Positions 1-7,519 of a stretch of 9,775 nt of DNA are shown piece by piece; positions within the stretch are counted from its first letter, which is position 1, and each line of letters opens with the position of its first letter. The DNA is from JAJKIP01 sp040509055. Lineage in GTDB: Bacteria; Bacteroidota; Bacteroidia; Chitinophagales; Chitinophagaceae. Under the pieces are notes generated by a model. It made no database searches. It was not told the origin of the DNA and saw only the letters and a program-made list of their open reading frames with translations. A program made the translations under genes and the position numbers. The DNA is taken from assembly GCA_040509055.1 (NCBI GenBank), contig JBEVLT010000019.1:1-9775 (forward strand). The letters are read 5' to 3'.

Positions 1-20
1 GGAAAATAAAAAACTAATTT

Positions 21-28
21 TAATTTTG
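21..28 (+). promoter_or_regulatory. Probable Bacteroidota -7 promoter element for the esterase-like lipoprotein gene
   Basis: TAATTTTG matches the Bacteroidota sigma-factor -7 consensus TAnnTTTG exactly and is followed by C. It lies about 80 bases upstream of the chosen ATG at 110. The matching -33 element (TTG or TTTG, usually 17-23 bases further upstream) would fall at or beyond the left window edge, so only half of the promoter can be judged. The surrounding DNA is AT-rich, unlike the GC-rich coding DNA. Confidence 0.5.
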
Positions 29-109
29 CAAGTAGTGAGGACATGCGTTTCTCTTTTAAATTCTTTCCTCTCCTCCCACACTCTACTTTTGCACTCAAAC
101 CATCCCTGT

Positions 110-1261
110 ATGAACCTGCGTTTCCTCCCCGTCATCCTGTTTACCATCGTCCTGGCCTCCGGCTGCACCTCCTCCAAAAAGCTGAACCACGCCGCCACCG
201 GCGGCAGCATCAGCGGCCTGCGGTTTGTGAACGAATACGTAGTGCCCAACGGCCAGGAGCTGAGGGGCACGCTCATCGGCGGCCTCTCCGGCATCGACTA
301 CGATGCCCGCAGGGACCAGTACTACCTCATCTGCGACGACCCCTCCTCCAAAGGCGCCGCCCGCTTCTACACCGCCCGCCTCTTCATCCACGAAGGCATC
401 GACAGCGTGCACATCACCGACGTGACCATCCTGCTGGATGCCGCCGGCCAGCCATACCCGGATATTACCAAAGACCGCATCCACTCCGCCGACCTGGAAG
501 CCATGCGCTACGACCCCACGCGCAACGAAATGATCTGGAGCAGCGAAGGCCAGCGCAACAGGAAGGGGGACAAGCTGGAACTGCAGGACCCTGCCGTGGT
601 GATCACCGACCGGGCAGGGCGCCACAAGGATAGCTTTGCCCTGCCGCCGAATATGCATATACAGCCGATAGAAAAAGGGCCGCGGCACAACAGCGTGTTC
701 GAAGGCCTGGCCTTTGACGAAAAATACCGCCATGTGTACGTAAGCGTGGAAGAGCCGCTGTACGAAGATGGCCCGCGCGCCGGCACCGGCGACTCCACGG
801 CATGGGTGCGGCTGATCAAATTTAACCGGAACACGCGGCGGCAGGTGGCCCAGTATGCCTACCAGCTGGATGCGGTGCCGTACGCGGCCAATCCTGCCGG
901 CGCCTTCAAGGTAAACGGTATATCGGATATCCTGTACCTCGGCAAAGGGCAGTTCATCGTGATCGAAAGAGGCTTTTCCAGCGGCCGGCCCGTATCGGAC
1001 GTGCGCATCTACCTGGCCGATGCCCGCGGCGCAGAGGATGTTTCCGGCAACCCTTCGCTGGCCGCGCAACCGGCGCGCAAACCCGTTACCAAAAAACTGC
1101 TGCTGGATATGAACAGCCTGGGCCGCTTTGTCGACAACATAGAAGGGGTAACCTTCGGGCCGCGGCTGGCCAACGGGCACTGGTCGCTGGTATTTGTGGC
1201 AGACAATAACTTTGACAACAAGGAGAAGAACCAGTTTTTTTTGTTCGAGGTGCTGCCGTGA
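110..1261 (+). CDS. Esterase-like/phytase-like domain lipoprotein
   Basis: Predicted 383-residue exported lipoprotein. I chose the ATG at 110 because it opens directly onto a signal sequence with a clear lipobox, LASGC, making Cys19 the lipidated residue; an in-frame TTG at 26 would put a 28-residue hydrophilic tail ahead of the signal and overlap the promoter box. The mature part has the conserved blocks of the 'esterase-like activity of phytase' family (Pfam PF13449): GGLSGID near residues 57-63, DLEAM near 128, EGLAFD near 198, ERGFSSG near 286, NIEGVTFGP near 343 and DNNF near 365. The family probably folds as a beta-propeller. Esterase or phosphatase activity is a family label, and the true substrate is unknown. 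After Cys19 the sequence is TSSKK with no acidic cluster, so I see no surface-export signal and infer a periplasm-facing lipoprotein. It stands alone, with its own promoter box upstream and a 116-base gap before the next gene. Confidence 0.88.
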   Translation: MNLRFLPVILFTIVLASGCTSSKKLNHAATGGSISGLRFVNEYVVPNGQELRGTLIGGLSGIDYDARRDQYYLICDDPSSKGAARFYTARLFIHEGIDSVHITDVTILLDAAGQPYPDITKDRIHSADLEAMRYDPTRNEMIWSSEGQRNRKGDKLELQDPAVVITDRAGRHKDSFALPPNMHIQPIEKGPRHNSVFEGLAFDEKYRHVYVSVEEPLYEDGPRAGTGDSTAWVRLIKFNRNTRRQVAQYAYQLDAVPYAANPAGAFKVNGISDILYLGKGQFIVIERGFSSGRPVSDVRIYLADARGAEDVSGNPSLAAQPARKPVTKKLLLDMNSLGRFVDNIEGVTFGPRLANGHWSLVFVADNNFDNKEKNQFFLFEVLP

Positions 1262-1289
1262 TTTAGAATGTAAAATTTAAAATGTAAAA
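1262..1289 (+). repeat. Two-copy 14-base AT-rich tandem repeat
   Basis: TTTAGAATGTAAAA (1262-1275) is followed directly by TTTAAAATGTAAAA (1276-1289); the copies differ at one base. The repeat begins right after the stop codon of the lipoprotein gene and is strikingly AT-rich beside the coding DNA. Short AT-rich repeats of this kind are, from memory, common between genes in this phylum. No function can be assigned. Confidence 0.7.
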
Positions 1290-1315
1290 GGGGCAGCATC
1301 CCAGGGGTATAGAAA

Positions 1316-1344
1316 TTGCCAGTGAAACGACCTTTGTAATTTTG
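1316..1344 (+). promoter_or_regulatory. Predicted Bacteroidota-type promoter for the penicillin acylase operon
   Basis: A TTG at 1316-1318 (possible -33 element) is followed after an 18-base spacer by TAATTTTG at 1337-1344, an exact match to the TAnnTTTG -7 consensus. The spacing fits the 17-23 bases known for this promoter class. Transcription would begin around 1350, giving a leader of roughly 25-30 bases before the ATG at 1378. No Shine-Dalgarno sequence is needed or convincing, although a purine-poor CTCC tract lies between. Confidence 0.6.
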
Positions 1345-1377
1345 CATTTCATTATCTTTCCTCCTAATTGATTGCGT

Positions 1378-3831
1378 ATGAGAGTATTTCCTTTCATTGT
1401 CTCCACGGTGGTCACGGCCGGTCTTGTTTTTGCGCTGGGCAAAAAATGGGGGCCTATTCCGCCGATGGGAAAATTCTTAAGCCCGCAGCACGGTTTCTGG
1501 CAGAATGCAGAAGCCACGGACGAGAGCTATAACGAACAGGTGAAGCTGCCGGGACTGAAGGGCAAGGCCGAAGTGTATTTTGACGAACGCCTGGTGCCCC
1601 ATGTATTTGCCGAAGACGACCGCGACGCTTATTTCATACAGGGCTACCTGCACGCCAGGTTTCGCCTGTGGCAGATGGAGTTCCAGATCTTTGCCGCCGG
1701 CGGCCGCGTGAGCGAAGTGATCGGCGCCGGTGAAGGCGACAAATACCTGAAGTACGACCGCAGCATGCGCCGGCTGGGCATGGTGTCGGCCGCGGAAAAA
1801 GTGGTGCAGACCACCGATACGCTGCCGGAAATAAAGGCGCAGATGGATGCCTATACCGCCGGCGTGAATGCCTGGATAGACCAGCTGACCGAAGCGCAGC
1901 TGCCGCTGGAGTACAAGCTGCTCGATTACAAACCGGAGCGCTGGAGCAACCTGAAAACGGCGCTGCTGGTAAAATACCTGAGCTACGACCTGGCCGGTCA
2001 TGACGACGATGCCGAATATACCAATGCCAAAACGATCTTCTCCCTCACGGATTTTGAACAGCTGTACCCGGTGGTGCAGGACTCGCTGAAGCCCATTGTG
2101 CCCAACAGTACGGACTATCCTTATCCCGCCACGGCAGCGGTGGACCTGGCAAAGCCTGCTGCTGCCGACTCCCTCTACTTCACCTATCGCCATGATACGG
2201 TGACCAACCTGCTGCCGCAGCCCGATAAGGACAATGGCAGCAACGACTGGGCCGTAGCCGGCAGCAAGACAGCCGATGGGGCGCCCATCCTGTGCAACGA
2301 TCCGCACCTGGGGCTCAACCTGCCTTCTATCTGGTACGAGATGCAGCTCAGCACACCCGCCTTCAATGCCTACGGCGTCACCTTTCCCGGCGCGCCGCAT
2401 GTCATCATCGGGTTCAACGACAGCATTGCCTTTGGCGTCACCAATGCCGGCCGCGATGTAAAAGATTATTACGAGATCCGCTTCCGCGACAAAAGCATGA
2501 ACGAATACTGGTTTGACAGCAGCTGGGTGAAAGCGGAGAAAAGGGTAGAGCCGATCCGCGTGCGTGGACAGGCGATGCTGCAGGATACCGTTGTCTACAC
2601 CCTGTTTGGCCCCGTCATCTACGATCATACCTTTCCCGCATCGCCCGGGAATGATAAATACTATGCGGTAAAGTGGAAGGCCAACGATCCCTCCAACGAG
2701 CTGCAGATGTTTCACTACCTGAACCGTGCAAAGAACTACGACGATTTTGCGGCAGCCATCCAATACCTGACCTGCCCGGGGCAAAACCCGGTATTCGCCT
2801 CCAGGAGCGGCGATATCGCCATCTGGCAGCAGGGCGATTTCCCGGCCAAATGGCGGCGGCAGGGCGATTTCTATATGCCCGGCTTCGACAGCAGCTATTT
2901 GTGGAAGAGCCTCATTCCGCAGCAGCAGAACCCGCACATGAAAAACCCGGCGCGCGGCTATGTAAGCAGCGCCAACCAGCTGGCCACCGACTCCACGTAC
3001 CCGTATTACCTGGGCAACAGCTTCCCGGTATACCGGGGATATATGGTAAACCGCCACCTGGATGCAATGAGCAACATCACCCCGGCCGATATGGAGCGGG
3101 TGCAGACGGATAACTACAATGTGCTGGCCGAGTTTTCCAAAGACATCCTGGTGCAGGTGAATGAAGGGGCCCTGGCGGGCGACGAACGAAAGTATTTCGA
3201 TATCTATAAGAACTGGAACTTTCGCAGCGATCCGCAGGAGAAGGGCGCTACCGTTTTTTATGTGTGGTGGAAGGAGCTGGAGAATGCCATCTGGCGCGAC
3301 GAGATCGATACCAGCGGCGGGCTGGAGCTGCCCTGGCCCAATGAAAGCACGCTGGTGGAAAGCCTGCACAAAGATTCGGCCTACAAGTTTATTGATAACA
3401 CAAAGACGCCGCAAAAAGAAACCCTGGCGGATGTATTGCTGTCGTCGCTGAAAAAAGCCACGGCAACATTGAAAACGGCGGAAGGCGAGGGGCGGCTGGA
3501 ATGGGCCAGGTACAAAGGCACCAAGGTGCAGCACCTGCTGAAGATACCTGCCCTGAGCCGGCTGAATGTGCCCATCGGCGGCGGGCCGGGCATCATCAAT
3601 GCCGCCAAGGTGGACCACGGCCCCAGCTGGCGCATGGTCATTCACCTGTCGCAGGCCACGGAAGCCTACGGCGTATATCCCGGCGGGCAAAGCGGCAACC
3701 CCGGCAGCAAGTACTACGACAATTTTATCGATACCTGGGCCAAAGGCGCCTATTATACACTCTGGTTCATGGACCGCGCCGATGCCAGCGATAAGCGGGT
3801 AAAATGGACCATGCAATTTGAAAAAGGGTAG
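1378..3831 (+). CDS. Penicillin acylase family protein (peptidase S45, Ntn-hydrolase)
   Basis: Predicted 817-residue secreted amidase precursor that cleaves itself into alpha and beta chains. I chose the ATG at 1378; an in-frame TTG six bases upstream adds only two residues. Residues about 4-20 are a hydrophobic signal or anchor with no clear AxA cleavage site. The alpha region has the family pattern around FIQGYLHARFRLWQME. The nucleophile of the beta chain is Ser288, in NGSNDWAVAG, with Gly287 before it as the autoprocessing bond. Counting Ser288 as beta-1, the Asp pair in GRDVKDYYE falls at beta-73 and beta-76, the positions of calcium ligands in E. coli penicillin G acylase, and the Asn in SSANQ falls at beta-246, close to the oxyanion-hole Asn241 of that enzyme. 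The length is similar to the E. coli precursor. Family members cleave penicillins, N-acyl homoserine lactones or other N-acyl compounds; which one applies here cannot be told. It is the first gene of a likely three-gene operon. Confidence 0.93.
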   Translation: MRVFPFIVSTVVTAGLVFALGKKWGPIPPMGKFLSPQHGFWQNAEATDESYNEQVKLPGLKGKAEVYFDERLVPHVFAEDDRDAYFIQGYLHARFRLWQMEFQIFAAGGRVSEVIGAGEGDKYLKYDRSMRRLGMVSAAEKVVQTTDTLPEIKAQMDAYTAGVNAWIDQLTEAQLPLEYKLLDYKPERWSNLKTALLVKYLSYDLAGHDDDAEYTNAKTIFSLTDFEQLYPVVQDSLKPIVPNSTDYPYPATAAVDLAKPAAADSLYFTYRHDTVTNLLPQPDKDNGSNDWAVAGSKTADGAPILCNDPHLGLNLPSIWYEMQLSTPAFNAYGVTFPGAPHVIIGFNDSIAFGVTNAGRDVKDYYEIRFRDKSMNEYWFDSSWVKAEKRVEPIRVRGQAMLQDTVVYTLFGPVIYDHTFPASPGNDKYYAVKWKANDPSNELQMFHYLNRAKNYDDFAAAIQYLTCPGQNPVFASRSGDIAIWQQGDFPAKWRRQGDFYMPGFDSSYLWKSLIPQQQNPHMKNPARGYVSSANQLATDSTYPYYLGNSFPVYRGYMVNRHLDAMSNITPADMERVQTDNYNVLAEFSKDILVQVNEGALAGDERKYFDIYKNWNFRSDPQEKGATVFYVWWKELENAIWRDEIDTSGGLELPWPNESTLVESLHKDSAYKFIDNTKTPQKETLADVLLSSLKKATATLKTAEGEGRLEWARYKGTKVQHLLKIPALSRLNVPIGGGPGIINAAKVDHGPSWRMVIHLSQATEAYGVYPGGQSGNPGSKYYDNFIDTWAKGAYYTLWFMDRADASDKRVKWTMQFEKG

Positions 3832-3857
3832 TGTGCCCTGCAAAAAACAATAACAGT

Positions 3858-4220
3858 ATGAAATTCCTGGTTGCGCTTATCCTGACGATTTTACTGGCCT
3901 TCATTGCGGGGTTGTACCTGCCGTGGTGGAGCATTGCCATTGCGGCTTTTGTGGTGGCCCTGCTGGTGCACCAGAAAGCCGTTAAGGCGTTTCTGTCCGG
4001 TTTCCTGGGCCTGTTCCTGCTATGGGCGGTGCTGGCGGAATGGATCGACCTGAAAAACGAAAGCATCCTGTCTGCACGCATTGCGGAGCTGCTGCCCCTG
4101 GGCGGCCAGTCGTGGTTGCTGGTGCTGGTCACCGGCTTTGTGGGCGGCCTGGTGGCCGGTTTTGCCGCCATGAGCGCCAGCTACCTGCGCAGCAAGCCCC
4201 GGCGGCGTACCGCTTTGTAA
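3858..4220 (+). CDS. Small four-helix membrane protein of unknown function
   Basis: Predicted 120-residue inner-membrane protein. I chose the ATG at 3858: it starts straight into a hydrophobic helix and is preceded by an A-rich stretch, whereas a GTG at 3831 overlapping the acylase stop would add a polar nine-residue lead. Four membrane segments are visible at about residues 3-21, 23-37, 45-63 and 86-109. Charge placement (HQKAVK between helices 2 and 3, RSKPRRR at the C-terminus) predicts both ends in the cytoplasm and a periplasmic loop at about 64-85 containing ESILSARIAELLPLGG. A PWW turn joins helices 1 and 2. There are no cysteines and no recognisable catalytic motif. The gene lies 26 bases after the acylase stop and 19 bases before the redoxin start, so it is probably co-transcribed with both. 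I recognise it only as a hypothetical-protein type; a helper or anchor role for its neighbours is speculation. Confidence 0.8.
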   Translation: MKFLVALILTILLAFIAGLYLPWWSIAIAAFVVALLVHQKAVKAFLSGFLGLFLLWAVLAEWIDLKNESILSARIAELLPLGGQSWLLVLVTGFVGGLVAGFAAMSASYLRSKPRRRTAL

Positions 4221-4239
4221 AACACTAAACCGAACGACC

Positions 4240-4962
4240 ATGATCCGGAAACTTTTTATTGCCTCCTTCTGTATAGGCTTGCTGGCTGCAGCGGCCTTAT
4301 TGCCGGGTACGGCCCATGCGCAGAAAACAATCCGCGTCACAGACGAATCGATCGTGAAAGACAGCGCCGGCACGGTATACCCGGCATCGATCTGGAAAGA
4401 GCTGCTGAACTCGGGCCGGTACGTCCTGCGGGTGCAGGACGCCAATGCGGACAAACCCGAATTCCGGCTGGTACGCCTGACCGAAGAAGAGTACAAAAGA
4501 CGCATGGACAATATACCGAAGCCGCGGGAAAGCGATTATTTCACCACGGGCAAGCCGGTGGGCAGCTTTACCGCTACGGATATCAAGGGCAACAAATACA
4601 AGCTCAAAGACCTGAAAGGAAAAGTAGTGGTTATGAACTTTTGGTTCGTGGGCTGCGAGCCCTGCCGGCGCGAGATACCGGAGCTGAACAAGGTGGTGCA
4701 GGACTACAAAGACAGTACGGATGTGGTGTTCCTGGCCGTATGCCTCGACGATGAATCGCCGGTAGAGAAATTCCTGGAGAAAATGCCTTTTGCATACAAC
4801 ATCATCGCCGGCGGCCGGTTCATCACCAGCCAGTACGGCATCAACAGCTATCCCACGCATCTTATTCTCGACAAGGAAGGCCTTGTGGCCTTTCACGCCA
4901 CCGGTTACAGCCTGGGGCTGGCAGGCTGGCTGCGCAGATCCATTGCCGATGCACTGAAATAG
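4240..4962 (+). CDS. Exported TlpA-like thiol-disulfide oxidoreductase
   Basis: Predicted 240-residue periplasmic protein of the TlpA/redoxin group of the thioredoxin superfamily. A signal peptide spans residues 1-27, with likely cleavage at AHA|Q. The thioredoxin fold covers about 104-240: a GKPVGSFTATD entry strand, the active site WFVGCEPC with Cys139 and Cys142, and the cis-proline loop SYPT with Pro205. One further cysteine (Cys168, in AVCLDD) lies outside the active pair. Residues 28-103 form a separate N-terminal segment with no cysteine that I cannot assign to a named domain. TlpA-like proteins usually reduce periplasmic disulfides, for example in cytochrome c maturation, but no cytochrome or DsbD-type gene is visible nearby, so the partner is unknown. 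It is the last gene of the acylase unit; structured DNA follows the stop codon. Confidence 0.9.
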   Translation: MIRKLFIASFCIGLLAAAALLPGTAHAQKTIRVTDESIVKDSAGTVYPASIWKELLNSGRYVLRVQDANADKPEFRLVRLTEEEYKRRMDNIPKPRESDYFTTGKPVGSFTATDIKGNKYKLKDLKGKVVVMNFWFVGCEPCRREIPELNKVVQDYKDSTDVVFLAVCLDDESPVEKFLEKMPFAYNIIAGGRFITSQYGINSYPTHLILDKEGLVAFHATGYSLGLAGWLRRSIADALK

Positions 4963-5020
4963 GCGGGGTATCATGCGATACGGTATTACCGGGCGTTTCC
5001 CGCCGCGTGAGCGATCTTTT
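4962..5020 (+). terminator. Possible structured terminator region after the acylase operon
   Basis: Starting at the last base of the TAG stop, GGCGGG (4962-4967) can pair with CCCGCC (4999-5004). Between them lie two small hairpins: GTATC/GATAC around ATGC (4968-4981) and GGTA/TACC within the palindrome CGGTATTACCG (4981-4991). A T-rich stretch begins about ten bases further on (CTTTTCATTTTTT, 5016-5028). The T-run is not adjacent to the stem, so this is not a textbook intrinsic terminator, and the T-rich part may serve the next promoter instead. Confidence 0.35.
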
Positions 5021-5025
5021 CATTT

Positions 5026-5052
5026 TTTGTAACATCTGCAGGCGTATTTTCG
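5026..5052 (+). promoter_or_regulatory. Possible Bacteroidota-type promoter for the DUF5686 gene
   Basis: TTTG at 5026-5029 is followed by TATTTTCG at 5045-5052, one base off the TAnnTTTG -7 consensus and followed by C like the other boxes in this window. The spacer is 15 bases, shorter than the usual 17-23, which lowers confidence. The start codon is at 5066, so the leader would be under ten bases. Confidence 0.4.
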
Positions 5053-5065
5053 CCCCATAGCTGTT

Positions 5066-7519
5066 ATGAGAAAACTCACCCTCTTTTTACTGTTATTTTA
5101 TACAGGTTCCACTGCATTGGCCGGCAAAATCTATGGCACCGTTGCTACGGACAAAGGCGTTCCGCTGCCGTATGCTTCCGTCAGCGTCAAAGGAACGACC
5201 CGCGGCACCACGGCCAACAGCGAGGGCCGCTATTTCCTGCAGCTGCAGCCCGGTTCGTACACCATCGTGTGCCAGTACGTGGGGTACAAGCGGGAAGAAA
5301 AACAGGTGACCGTAACCGCGGACGACCAGGAGCTGAACTTTGCACTGGCGCTGCAGGAGTTCGTGCTCGGCGAAGTGATCGTAAAAAAAGGGGAGGACCC
5401 GGCCTACGAGATCATCCGGCAGGCCATCCGCAAACGGACCTATTACCAGGCACAGCCCGGCAATTTTCAATGCGAAGTATATACCAAGGGCCAGTTTCGC
5501 CTGCGCGACTATCCCAGGCGGCTTTTTGGCGACGACGTGGAGTTTGGCGACGGCGATACCAGCAAGCGCAAAATGCTGTACCTCTCCGAAACCGTGTCTA
5601 CCTACTCGGTGCAGCAGCCCAACAAAGTAAAGGTGGAAGTGCTGTCATCAAAAGTGAGCGGGCAGAGCGATGGCTTTGGGCTGAGCGCACCGCAGATCAT
5701 CTCGTTTTACAACAACCTGATTACGATCAGCGATATACTGAATCCACGCGGGTTCATATCGCCCATCTCCGACAATGCGCTGAACTATTACCGCTATAAA
5801 TACGAAGGCGCGTTTTTCGAGGACGGCCGCCAGGTGAACCGCATCCAGGTGATCCCGAAGCGCAAATACGAGCCCCTGTTCAGCGGGTATATCAACATCG
5901 TGGAGGATGAATGGCGCATTCACTCGGTGCAGCTGCAGCTGATCAAGGCATCGCAGATGGAAGTGCTGGATACCCTGCGGATAGAGCAGCTGTATATTCC
6001 CTACAACAATGATATCTGGATCATCAAAAGCCAGGTCATTTACCCGGCGGTAAAGATGCTGGGCTTCGATGCGCACGGCAGCTTTGTGAACATCTATTCC
6101 AAATTTGATATTGCTCCTTCCTTCAAAAAAGGCTTTTGGGATAATACGGTGCTGAAATACCTGGACAGCTCCAATAAAAAATCAACCACCTACTGGGAAA
6201 CCAACCGGCCTGTACCCTTGCAGAGCGATGAAATACACGACTACAAGATCAAAGACAGCCTGGAGCTGGTACGCAAAGACCCGGCCTACCTGGACTCGCT
6301 CGACCGGCTGCGCAACCGGGTGAGGGTGAGCGGCCTTGTGCTGTATGGCAAAACCTTTACCTGGGGTAAAAAGCGCAGCAGCTTTACACTCGATCCCATC
6401 CTGAGCATGGTCAATTACAATACCGTGGAAGGCCTGGTGCTCGATGCCAGCGGCACTTATACCAGGCGGCTCGATACCACGGCCGCCGGGCGGAGAAGCA
6501 TTTTTATAAGCCCCGATATCCGCTATGGCTTCAACAACCGGCATTTCAATGCCAACCTGACTGCGGGCTACCGGTTTGGCAAAAAATATTTCAACTCCAT
6601 CAGCATCAGCGGTGGCAAAAGGGTGCTGCAGTTCAACAACGCCGGGCCGGTAAATCCCCGCGTGAACACGACGGCCAGCCTCTATTTCACCCGCAACTAC
6701 ATGAAGATCTACGAAGCCTGGTTTGGCAAGGCGGTATACACCAGTGTGCTGGGAGAGGGCTTCACGCTGAACCTGACAGCCGAATACCAGGACCGCCTGC
6801 CGCTGGAGAACACAACGGATTACCGCTGGAAAAAATACAACAACCGCCAGTTTACGCCCAACTATCCCACCGAATTGCTGACGGAAAATTTCAAACGCCA
6901 CCAGGCATTCCTGACCTCGGTGGCCGTATCCTGGCAACCGGGCACCAAATACGTGGAGCTGCCGGGCCGCAAGATCAATATCGGGTCGGCCTACCCGCGG
7001 TTCACGCTGAACTATACCCAGGCACTCCAGGATATTTTCGGCAGCGACGTACAGTACAGCAAATGGAGCTTTGCCGTGAGCGATGATATCCGGCTGAGGC
7101 TGGCGGGGCAGCTGAGCTACCGGCTGGGTATCGGCGGCTTCCTGCATATCGACAGTGTGAACGTGCAGGACTATACGCATTTCAACGGCAATAAATTCCT
7201 GCGGGCGGCGCCTTATCTCAACAGCTTCCAGCTGGCTTCGTATTACGAATACAGCAACACGGAAAATTTCTATTCCATCGGTCATGTGGAATACCACCTG
7301 AACGGTTTCCTGACCAACAAGATACCGGGGTTCCGCCGGCTTCACTGGCACCTGGTCACCGGCGCCAATGCGTTCTATGTAAACAAGGACCGCAACTACG
7401 TGGAAGTGTTTGCCGGGCTGGAAAACGTGTTCAAAATATTCCGTGTCGACTTTGTACAGGCCTGGCAGACCGGCAAGCCGGGATCGTATGGGATCAGGGT
7501 GGGCATCCGCGGGAGGTAA
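5066..7519 (+). CDS. CarboxypepD_reg-like and DUF5686 domain outer-membrane-type protein
   Basis: Predicted 817-residue exported protein. The ATG at 5066 opens onto a signal peptide with likely cleavage at ALA|G (residues 19/20). Residues about 21-95 form a carboxypeptidase-regulatory-like beta-sandwich (KIYGTV, PLPYASVSVKGT, NSEGRYFLQLQPGSYTI, YVGY), the same N-terminal domain found on SusC-type TonB receptors. The rest, from about residue 110, matches the DUF5686 family: a globular part to about residue 420, then a C-terminal half made of alternating, aromatic-rich strands (for example FNANLTAGYRFGKKYFNSIS) that looks like an outer-membrane beta-barrel. There is no TonB box or plug motif that I can recognise, so it is not a standard TonB-dependent receptor. 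Family function is unknown; transport or envelope assembly is inference. It is separated from the acylase operon by 103 bases with its own possible promoter, and the palindromic element follows its stop codon with no spacer. Confidence 0.9.
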   Translation: MRKLTLFLLLFYTGSTALAGKIYGTVATDKGVPLPYASVSVKGTTRGTTANSEGRYFLQLQPGSYTIVCQYVGYKREEKQVTVTADDQELNFALALQEFVLGEVIVKKGEDPAYEIIRQAIRKRTYYQAQPGNFQCEVYTKGQFRLRDYPRRLFGDDVEFGDGDTSKRKMLYLSETVSTYSVQQPNKVKVEVLSSKVSGQSDGFGLSAPQIISFYNNLITISDILNPRGFISPISDNALNYYRYKYEGAFFEDGRQVNRIQVIPKRKYEPLFSGYINIVEDEWRIHSVQLQLIKASQMEVLDTLRIEQLYIPYNNDIWIIKSQVIYPAVKMLGFDAHGSFVNIYSKFDIAPSFKKGFWDNTVLKYLDSSNKKSTTYWETNRPVPLQSDEIHDYKIKDSLELVRKDPAYLDSLDRLRNRVRVSGLVLYGKTFTWGKKRSSFTLDPILSMVNYNTVEGLVLDASGTYTRRLDTTAAGRRSIFISPDIRYGFNNRHFNANLTAGYRFGKKYFNSISISGGKRVLQFNNAGPVNPRVNTTASLYFTRNYMKIYEAWFGKAVYTSVLGEGFTLNLTAEYQDRLPLENTTDYRWKKYNNRQFTPNYPTELLTENFKRHQAFLTSVAVSWQPGTKYVELPGRKINIGSAYPRFTLNYTQALQDIFGSDVQYSKWSFAVSDDIRLRLAGQLSYRLGIGGFLHIDSVNVQDYTHFNGNKFLRAAPYLNSFQLASYYEYSNTENFYSIGHVEYHLNGFLTNKIPGFRRLHWHLVTGANAFYVNKDRNYVEVFAGLENVFKIFRVDFVQAWQTGKPGSYGIRVGIRGR

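Noticed and set aside
26..109. Extended N-terminus of the lipoprotein from a TTG at 26
   Set aside because: It would overlap the -7 box and put a polar tail before a clean lipoprotein signal.
95..1180. A 361-codon minus-strand open frame opposite the lipoprotein gene
   Set aside because: Low-complexity Gly/Ala/Val-rich translation with no motif; a shadow of the plus-strand gene, which has a signal peptide and family blocks.
1477..3843. A 788-codon open frame on the minus strand opposite the acylase gene
   Set aside because: The plus strand encodes a complete acylase with all catalytic motifs in order. The minus-strand translation shows no domain or motif and mirrors the GC-biased codon positions of the real gene.
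3831..3857. GTG start overlapping the acylase stop (TAGTG) for the small membrane protein
   Set aside because: The added residues are polar and precede the first helix; the ATG at 3858 has an A-rich lead and starts directly at the helix.
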